Program-made: the position numbers and the translations under genes | Source of the DNA: Bacteroides sp. | Lineage (GTDB): Bacteria; Bacteroidota; Bacteroidia; Bacteroidales; Muribaculaceae | Assembly (NCBI GenBank): GCA_023666835.1 | Contig: JAMPBJ010000002.1 | Coordinates: 1 to 64,000 of the forward strand | Length of the DNA stretch: 64,000 bases | Reading direction: 5' to 3' | Notes under the pieces: generated by a model | What the model was told of the DNA's origin: nothing | What the model saw: the letters and a program-made list of their open reading frames with translations, nothing else | The model's database searches: none | Part shown: in pieces, positions 58,805 through 64,000 of the stretch | Numbering within the stretch: position 1 is the stretch's first letter | Layout: every line of letters starts with the position of its first letter

Positions 58805-59284
58805 GTGGATACTTTAAGTTACAAGACTTTGACCCCCAACGCGCAGAGCGTCGAAAAGCAGTGGCTCCTCATCGATGCCACCGACCAGCATCTTGGTCGT
58901 CTTTGCTCGAAAGTCGCCAAAATTCTCCGCGGTAAGAACAAACCTTCTTACTCGCCCAACGTTGAATGTGGCGACAATGTGATAATCATCAACGCCGACA
59001 AGGTGGTATTGACCGGCAAGAAAGCAACCGATCGCGAATACCTCTCGTATACCGGCTATCCCGGCGGCCAGCGCTATGCCAACGCTGAAATTCTGATGAA
59101 AAAATCGTTCAACAAACACATCAAGCCCGGTATGCATCCGCTCTACATCAAGGTGATGAAAGGCATGCTTCCCAAAAACCGTCTCGGCCGTCGTTTGATT
59201 GAAAACATGCACGTGTACAATGGTCCCAACCATCCTCACGAAGCTCAGAATCCCGTAGTATTTGATATCAACAAAATGAAATAA
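58805..59284 (+). CDS. rplM: 50S ribosomal protein L13
   Basis: 159 residues from a GTG start at 58805, giving the N-terminus (M)DTLSYKTL shared with Bacteroides L13. No ATG in frame gives a full protein. L13 motifs: DATDQHLGRLCSKVAKILRG, IINADKVVLTGKK, YTGYPGGQ, MLPKNRLGRRL and YNGPNHPHEAQ. It binds domain II of 23S rRNA early in 50S assembly. rpsI follows after 11 nt, the conserved rplM-rpsI pair. Confidence 0.98.
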   Translation: MDTLSYKTLTPNAQSVEKQWLLIDATDQHLGRLCSKVAKILRGKNKPSYSPNVECGDNVIIINADKVVLTGKKATDREYLSYTGYPGGQRYANAEILMKKSFNKHIKPGMHPLYIKVMKGMLPKNRLGRRLIENMHVYNGPNHPHEAQNPVVFDINKMK

Positions 59285-59295
59285 GAGCAGGAAGT

Positions 59296-59682
59296 ATGGA
59301 AACAATTAATGCAGTAGGCCGTCGTAAGGCCGCAGTGGCTCGTGTCATCCTCAAAGAAGGCAACGGCGCCATCACAATCAACAAACGCCCTCTGGAAGTT
59401 TACTTCCCCTCTTCGATTCTTCAGTATATCGTGAAACAACCTCTGTTGACTCTCGACTCTGCTGAAAAATATGACATTCATGTCAACCTCGACGGTGGCG
59501 GTTACAAAGGTCAGGCCGAAGCTCTTCGCCTTGCCATTGCCCGTGCTCTCGTCAAGATTAACCCCGACGACAAGGCAGCTCTCCGCGCCGAAGGCTTCAT
59601 GACCCGCGACCCGCGTTCGGTTGAACGTAAGAAACCCGGTCAGCCCAAAGCCCGCAAACGCTTCCAGTTCTCGAAACGTTAA
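59296..59682 (+). CDS. rpsI: 30S ribosomal protein S9
   Basis: 128 residues. INAVGRRKAAVARVIL at the start, INKRPLEVYFPS, GGGYKGQAEALRLAIARAL, and the basic C-terminal tail KKPGQPKARKRFQFSKR, whose final Arg reaches the tRNA anticodon in the P site. Complete and typical. Confidence 0.98.
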   Translation: METINAVGRRKAAVARVILKEGNGAITINKRPLEVYFPSSILQYIVKQPLLTLDSAEKYDIHVNLDGGGYKGQAEALRLAIARALVKINPDDKAALRAEGFMTRDPRSVERKKPGQPKARKRFQFSKR

Positions 59683-59689
59683 TCGCTTT

Positions 59690-59763
59690 TTGCAACTTGA
59701 GCGTTGCAATGTTATGAAGCCGGTTTCGCCCGGCGAATGCCTCAGCCGAAAAACAGCTTCATA
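59690..59763 (+). promoter_or_regulatory. tandem hairpins between rpsI and rpsB, candidate S2 leader
   Basis: First hairpin: TTGCAAC / GTTGCAA (59690-59709). Second: TATGAAGC (59713-59720) with GCTTCATA (59756-59763), enclosing GCCGG..CCGGC. No T run follows the second, so a leader or attenuator is more likely than a terminator. Confidence 0.5.
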
Positions 59764-59853
59764 GTGTTTAGTATCTAAATTTTGTGGATGGACACGTTCC
59801 CTACCGCGAAATTGAAAACTTATCAGAACGTAAACAAAAATTTTTACAAAACA

Positions 59854-60699
59854 ATGTCAACACCCAATTTTGACCAACTTCTCGAAGCAGGTTGCCATTT
59901 CGGTCACCTTAAAAGAAAATGGAATCCTGCTATGGCTCCTTACATCTTCATGGAGCGCAATGGTATCCACATTATAGACCTCTACAAGACAGCTGCCAAG
60001 CTCGAAGAGGCTTCCAAGGCTCTGAAGAGCATTGCCAAATCAGGCAAAAAAGTGCTTTTCGTTGCCACTAAAAAACAGGCCAAACAGGTGATTGCCGACA
60101 AGGCTCAGAGCATCAACATGCCCTATGTGATTGAGCGCTGGCCCGGCGGTATGCTCACCAACTTCCCCACTATTCGCAAAGCCGTCAAGAAAATGACTTC
60201 GATCGATAAGATGATGACCGACGGCACTTTCGACAATCTCTCGAAACGCGAAAAACTCCAGATCACCCGTCAGCGTGCAAAGCTCGAGAAAACTCTCGGT
60301 TCGATCGCCGACCTCAACCGCCTTCCCTCGGCTCTCTTTGTAGTCGACGTGCTCAAAGAACGCATTGCCGTGGCTGAAGCCAACCGTCTCGGTATCCCCG
60401 TGTTCGCAATGGTCGACACCAACTCTGATCCGACCAACGTGGACTTCGTGATCCCCGCCAACGACGATGCATCGAAATCGATCGAGCTCATCCTCGACAC
60501 CGTGTGTGGTGCAATCGCTGAAGGTATTGAGGAACGTAAGGTGGAAAAAGTCGACACTCAGGCTGCTGAAGGTGAACAGGCCGCTGCTCCCCGTCAACGC
60601 CGCCAGCGCTTGACCCGCAAGGCCGAAGCAGTTGCTGAAGCTCCCGAGGCTACCGCCGCTCCTGCCGCTGAAGCCACTGAAGCTCCCGCTGCAGAATAA
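59854..60699 (+). CDS. rpsB: 30S ribosomal protein S2
   Basis: 281 residues from ATG 59854; an in-frame ATG at 59782 would add 24 residues unlike S2. It begins MSTPNFDQLLEAGCHFGHLK, and RKWNPAMAPYIFMERNGIHI, LFVATKKQAKQVI, RWPGGMLTNFPTI and PVFAMVDTNSDP follow. The last ~50 residues are an Ala/Glu/Pro-rich extension (QRRQRLTRKAEAVAEAPEA...) beyond the ordinary S2 end. Needed for late 30S assembly and translation initiation. Confidence 0.97.
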   Translation: MSTPNFDQLLEAGCHFGHLKRKWNPAMAPYIFMERNGIHIIDLYKTAAKLEEASKALKSIAKSGKKVLFVATKKQAKQVIADKAQSINMPYVIERWPGGMLTNFPTIRKAVKKMTSIDKMMTDGTFDNLSKREKLQITRQRAKLEKTLGSIADLNRLPSALFVVDVLKERIAVAEANRLGIPVFAMVDTNSDPTNVDFVIPANDDASKSIELILDTVCGAIAEGIEERKVEKVDTQAAEGEQAAAPRQRRQRLTRKAEAVAEAPEATAAPAAEATEAPAAE

Positions 60700-60746
60700 T
60701 GTTTGTATCTTCTCATTAACACAACCCTTATTGACACTTTAACAAT

Positions 60747-61739
60747 ATGGCAGTAACAATGGCAGAAATCACCAAACTGCGTCACCTCACAAGCGCCGGT
60801 TTGATGGACTGCAAAAAAGCCCTCGCCGAAACCAACGGCGATATCGAAGCCGCCGTTGAGATCCTTCGCAAGAAAGGTCAGGCTGTGGCTGCAAAACGTG
60901 AAGACCGCGAAGCTTCGGAAGGTTGCGTGCTTGCTAAAAACACCGACACTTTCGCTGCTATCGTAGCCCTCAAGTGCGAAACTGACTTCGTGGCCAAAAA
61001 CGCCGGATTCGTTGGTCTGACCACCAAAATCCTCGATGTGGCCATGAACGCTCAGCCCAAATCGGCCGATGAACTCAAGGCTCTCACCATCGATGGCCAG
61101 ACAATTGCCGACCTCATCGTGGAGGAAAGCGGCAAGACGGGCGAAAAGATGGAACTCGGTGCCTACGAATACATCTCGGCTCCCTCGACCACTTCCTATG
61201 TTCACCAGGGCAACAAGCTCGCTACCATCGTGGGCTTCAATCTTGAAGGTGTTGACTACCAGGTTGGTCGCGACGTGGCCATGCAGGTTGCTTCGATGAA
61301 CCCCGTAGCTGTTGACCGCGACAGCGTACCACAGGCCGTCAAGGACTCGGAATACAATGTGGCAGTTGACAAGACTAAAGAAGAACAGGTGAAGAAAGCA
61401 GTTGAAGCAGCTTTGAAAAAAGCCGGCATCAACCCCAACCTCGTCGACAGCGAAGCTCACATCGAGAGCAACATCGCCAAAGGTTGGCTCACCGAAGACG
61501 AGGCCGCCAAGGCACGCGTCATCGCCAAGGAAACAGCTGAAGCCAAAGCAGCTAACCTCCCCGAGCAGATGATCCAGAACATTGCCAACGGCCGTCTCAA
61601 CAAATTCTTCAAAGAATCTTGTCTCCTCGAGCAGGAATTCGTGAAGGATTCGTCGGTCACTATCGGTCAGTATCTTGAAAAGACCACCAAAGGTCTGGTT
61701 GCTGTCGACTTCAAGCGCGTCAACCTCAACGAAGACTAA
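60747..61739 (+). CDS. tsf: translation elongation factor Ts
   Basis: 330 residues. The N-terminal UBA-like domain reads EITKLRHLTSAGLMDCKKAL, then ETNGDIEAAVEILRKKG. The TDFVAKN motif that inserts into EF-Tu is present, and the C-terminal part ends FVKDSSVTIGQYLEK. EF-Ts catalyses GDP release from EF-Tu. rpsB-tsf order is universal. The unit ends in the terminator at 61790. Confidence 0.98.
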   Translation: MAVTMAEITKLRHLTSAGLMDCKKALAETNGDIEAAVEILRKKGQAVAAKREDREASEGCVLAKNTDTFAAIVALKCETDFVAKNAGFVGLTTKILDVAMNAQPKSADELKALTIDGQTIADLIVEESGKTGEKMELGAYEYISAPSTTSYVHQGNKLATIVGFNLEGVDYQVGRDVAMQVASMNPVAVDRDSVPQAVKDSEYNVAVDKTKEEQVKKAVEAALKKAGINPNLVDSEAHIESNIAKGWLTEDEAAKARVIAKETAEAKAANLPEQMIQNIANGRLNKFFKESCLLEQEFVKDSSVTIGQYLEKTTKGLVAVDFKRVNLNED

Positions 61740-61789
61740 TCGACAGATCGCACATTTGTTTTAAAGAATCAGACTTCAAAAACATCTAA

Positions 61790-61822
61790 GGCAGCACACC
61801 CCGCGGTGTGCTGTCTTTTTTT
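61790..61822 (+). terminator. intrinsic terminator after tsf
   Basis: AGCACACC / GGTGTGCT stem extended by outer pairs, CCGC loop, then a run of seven T. Confidence 0.92.
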
Positions 61823-61887
61823 GTGGTATTTTTGCTGGAATGCAATAATTTAATGTATATTAACACATTGAAACGATTTTAAATCAT

Positions 61888-61895
61888 TATATTTG
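61888..61895 (+). promoter_or_regulatory. -7 promoter box for the LytTR gene
   Basis: TATATTTG, exact TAnnTTTG, 31 nt before the ATG. A TTG at 61868-61870 gives a slightly short 17-nt spacer. Confidence 0.6.
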
Positions 61896-61926
61896 CAACA
61901 ATAATACCTTTCTGAATCACACTTGA

Positions 61927-62283
61927 ATGGCCCGAAATCTTTATTTCAACAATCGCGATGAATTTTTCAGAATATCGCTGGACAACATCGTGTATTTTGA
62001 GGCAGACAAAAACTACACCTTCATGCAACTTGCCACCGGGCAGCGCCTCACCTTTACGTTTTCGCTTCAAAAAATGCAAACCCACCTTGCAGCATCGCTC
62101 GGCGATGATGCACGCATATTTGCGCGTGTGGGCAAGTCGCACATCGTCAATCTGACGATGATCTACAATATCGATATTGCGAAGCGGGTGCTACGACTGA
62201 TGACGCCGGTGCAGGGGAGAATGTTTAATCTGAAAATTTCGCTTGAAGCTTTGCGCAATTTGAGAGCGCTGTTTGTCAAGTAA
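61927..62283 (+). CDS. stand-alone LytTR DNA-binding protein
   Basis: 118 residues consisting of one LytTR domain without receiver domain or membrane anchor. IVYFEADKNYTFMQLATGQ, then FARVGKSHIVNLTMIYNI and FNLKISLEAL are the usual strands and DNA-contacting loops. LytTR proteins typically activate genes for envelope, competence or virulence functions. Without a receiver its control must come from expression level or a partner. The FHA gene starts 28 nt downstream. Confidence 0.9.
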   Translation: MARNLYFNNRDEFFRISLDNIVYFEADKNYTFMQLATGQRLTFTFSLQKMQTHLAASLGDDARIFARVGKSHIVNLTMIYNIDIAKRVLRLMTPVQGRMFNLKISLEALRNLRALFVK

Positions 62284-62311
62284 AAACGATAAGGGCTGTT
62301 TATATAACGAG

Positions 62312-63034
62312 ATGTCACAGGAAATAATACTTATAGGAAGAGGTGTTTCGGCCAATGGTCACAATATCGTAATAGATCAGACCGTCAAGACGGCCAGCAA
62401 TAACCATGCACGAATCATAACTGATGGAGTGACAGTGAAGGTCGAGGATCTTGATTCGACCAACGGCACCTACGTCAACGGCATCAGGATTGCATCGAAG
62501 AAACTCAATCCGGGCGACAGGCTGACACTTGGAGGTCCCAATGGCTATCCTATTGATCTGAAAAGATTTTTCGCCGGCCAGCAGCCGATATTTGGCGGTA
62601 ATGACACACCACTGCATCCGCATGATGATTTCTGTGAAAAAGTAAGACGCCTTGAACACGTCTATAATCAATATCAGGACGATGTTGAGTCGCTGCAGAA
62701 GGCTCAGGGATCAGTGTTGCTCATAAGAATGTTGCCTACAATGGTTCTGGGTGTGCTGACCACTATTGCCACGGCTTTGGTTAGCGATGAGCAGAAGGTG
62801 GCCATAGGTATCGGAGGCGGTATCATGACAGTGGTCTGCTTTCTCTGCGCTGCAGCCATGGCCAATAACAAGTCGGTCAATATCAATAGAGAGCGTACCC
62901 GATTGACTGAGAATTTCGATCTTGAATTCGTGTGCCCACATTGCGGATCGAGCTGGAAAGGCCATACGTTTAATTACTATCGCAACAAAGGCGAATGTCC
63001 GATGTGTCATAAAAAATTCGTATTAGACGGGTAG
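62312..63034 (+). CDS. FHA-domain membrane protein with C-terminal zinc ribbon
   Basis: 240 residues from ATG 62312; the frame is open to a TTG at 62273. The FHA domain (~1-80) has the phosphothreonine-binding positions Gly-Arg (ILIGRGVSA), Asn-His (TASNNHARI) and STNGTYVNG. A helix (~105-140) leads to two membrane helices (LPTMVLGVLTTIATALVS, VAIGIGGGIMTVVCFLCAAA). The C-terminus is a CPHC...CPMC zinc ribbon. It likely recruits phosphorylated partners to the membrane. No Ser/Thr kinase is visible inside the window. Confidence 0.88.
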   Translation: MSQEIILIGRGVSANGHNIVIDQTVKTASNNHARIITDGVTVKVEDLDSTNGTYVNGIRIASKKLNPGDRLTLGGPNGYPIDLKRFFAGQQPIFGGNDTPLHPHDDFCEKVRRLEHVYNQYQDDVESLQKAQGSVLLIRMLPTMVLGVLTTIATALVSDEQKVAIGIGGGIMTVVCFLCAAAMANNKSVNINRERTRLTENFDLEFVCPHCGSSWKGHTFNYYRNKGECPMCHKKFVLDG

Positions 63035-63102
63035 GGCAAGTTAGCGAGATTGTGTGCTATGTCACAGCAATCGGATATTTCGTCATAGAATCATACGATG
63101 AA

Positions 63103-63134
63103 TTTGTCAATTGCCCGAAGGAACTGTAAATTTG
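63103..63134 (+). promoter_or_regulatory. promoter of the gene at 63158
   Basis: TTTG at 63103-63106, exactly 20 nt, TAAATTTG at 63127-63134. Canonical, 23 nt before the ATG. Confidence 0.75.
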
Positions 63135-63157
63135 AAACAAATAAAATAGAAATCAAG

Positions 63158-64000
63158 ATGACAAACTACGATCAAAACAAGACCCAGATCCTTGACAATG
63201 CGGATCGCGTTCGCTACAATATGCCTCCGATTCCGGGGAGCAATGGTGGAAGCAATGCAAAAAGTTCAGGTTCATCGACAGGTAAAATCGTTGCACTCGG
63301 TGCACTCGGTGCGGTTGCCGGCATAGCCGGTGCGGCCGGCATCAGCACATATGCTCCTGCGCCCCGCATGAATGAAGAGGATGTTAAGTTGCCCGATCCG
63401 GAAGAAACGGCCGATGTTGTCGACGCTGCCGCTCAACAGGACGCTGCCGATAAGACCGACACCATCAATCCTTCAAATGTAGCATCGAAAAGTGTCGATA
63501 TCAACGTGCCTGATCTTGGCGATATTCATCTTGCTATCGGTCCTTCTGATTCCATGTCGTTCAATACAGCGTTCTCCGTAGCCCGCAACGAGGTTGGCCC
63601 TCACGGCATCTTCGAATGGCGTGGTGGTGTGTATGGTACTTATTATCAGAATGAGTGGGCTCACCTTCCCCAATCTTACCGCGAAGAATTTTCCAGTCAT
63701 GACTGGACTCAATTGTGTGCAACGGGTCATGAACCTGTCGGCGTGGATCCGGACCACGACTATCCTGATCTTTATATATCGAGCGACGAAGGCGGCCGCC
63801 CTGTCATTGCTCTGACTGATGCTTTCACCGGTGAGACGGTGCATTATTATCCCGATGGCTCCATGGTGCCTGTGTTTGATGACTATGGTCAGGTGATTTG
63901 TATGATAGATTCTTCAGAATTGGAATCAGTCAATCCGGGAGATGTTATCGTGTTTACAAGCACCGGCGATATAGTTTGTGCCAGCGATCCTTTTGATGCT
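63158..64000 (+). CDS. hypothetical membrane protein, cut by the window edge
   Basis: At least 281 codons, open to the end of the window. The N-terminus (~1-42) is polar and carries NKTQIL. A Gly/Ala-rich hydrophobic stretch (IVALGALGAVAGIAGAAGI) may be one membrane helix, followed by an acidic linker of ~60 residues. From ~133 there is FNTAFSVARNEVGPHGIFEW, then GVYGTYYQNEWAHL, a segment I associate with uncharacterised Bacteroidetes proteins. It has its own promoter but follows the LytTR-FHA pair by 123 nt and may belong to the same system. Confidence 0.75.
   Translation, partial: MTNYDQNKTQILDNADRVRYNMPPIPGSNGGSNAKSSGSSTGKIVALGALGAVAGIAGAAGISTYAPAPRMNEEDVKLPDPEETADVVDAAAQQDAADKTDTINPSNVASKSVDINVPDLGDIHLAIGPSDSMSFNTAFSVARNEVGPHGIFEWRGGVYGTYYQNEWAHLPQSYREEFSSHDWTQLCATGHEPVGVDPDHDYPDLYISSDEGGRPVIALTDAFTGETVHYYPDGSMVPVFDDYGQVICMIDSSELESVNPGDVIVFTSTGDIVCASDPFDA

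Overview
The window looks like a chromosomal segment of a gut Bacteroidales bacterium. The evidence is the repeated Bacteroidetes-type promoter (TTTG, 19-21 nt, TAnnTTTG), families typical of Bacteroidetes (DUF4922, DUF4301, a type IX secretion C-terminal signal, a MuF-type phage head protein), and an L13 gene whose product begins as in Bacteroides. The moderately high G+C and the intergenic G-rich repeats make Muribaculaceae a reasonable guess, but that is inference.

Layout. 285-6320: six tightly packed + strand genes (Lrp/AsnC regulator, inositol-monophosphatase-family enzyme, GT2, DUF4922, SpoIID-like protein, AmpG-like permease), then a lipoprotein L,D-transpeptidase. This is probably a cell-wall block. 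7365-8170: a dead IS5-family element inserted at the recQ stop codon. 8171-14395 (-): recJ-recQ and a clostripain/MscS pair. 14556-26262: housekeeping genes (ROK kinase, miaA, pepT, mgtE, rsmA, S1/P1-type nuclease, NlpC/P60, Ca2+ P-type ATPase, small TPR protein). 26323-27564: a secreted MINPP-like phytase.

27678-30965 is a foreign, AT-richer island. It holds small unknown genes, a candidate small RNA, and a decayed phage MuF head gene whose C-terminus keeps a papain-fold toxin-like domain. Then come HU, two rhomboids with an endonuclease/exonuclease/phosphatase protein, an M3 peptidase, and an NQO/GlsB pair. 38147-41071 (-) is a four-gene operon (TraB/Tiki-like protein, ABC ATPase, ABC permease, GntR/YtrA regulator), every gene overlapping the next by ATGA, with a perfect 11+11 bp palindrome at its predicted transcription start.

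41385-48721 has gdhA, a GH20 hexosaminidase, a Lys/Asp/Cys-rich secreted protein, an Eis-like acetyltransferase, a remnant of a secreted-protein gene next to an IS end, and DUF4301. 48875-58482 (+) has a Sua5/TsaC-type enzyme, a polyprenyl sugar transferase, a ClC channel, serC-serA-thioesterase-dprA, a uridine-phosphorylase-like enzyme and Dus. 58805-61739 is rplM-rpsI-rpsB-tsf with structured leaders. The window ends in a LytTR regulator, an FHA/zinc-ribbon membrane protein and a membrane protein cut by the edge.

Intergenic DNA carries a dispersed G-rich GGAATTAGG repeat at six loci. Three of these also hold a 24-nt hairpin whose stem bases covary. No tRNA, rRNA or CRISPR array was seen.
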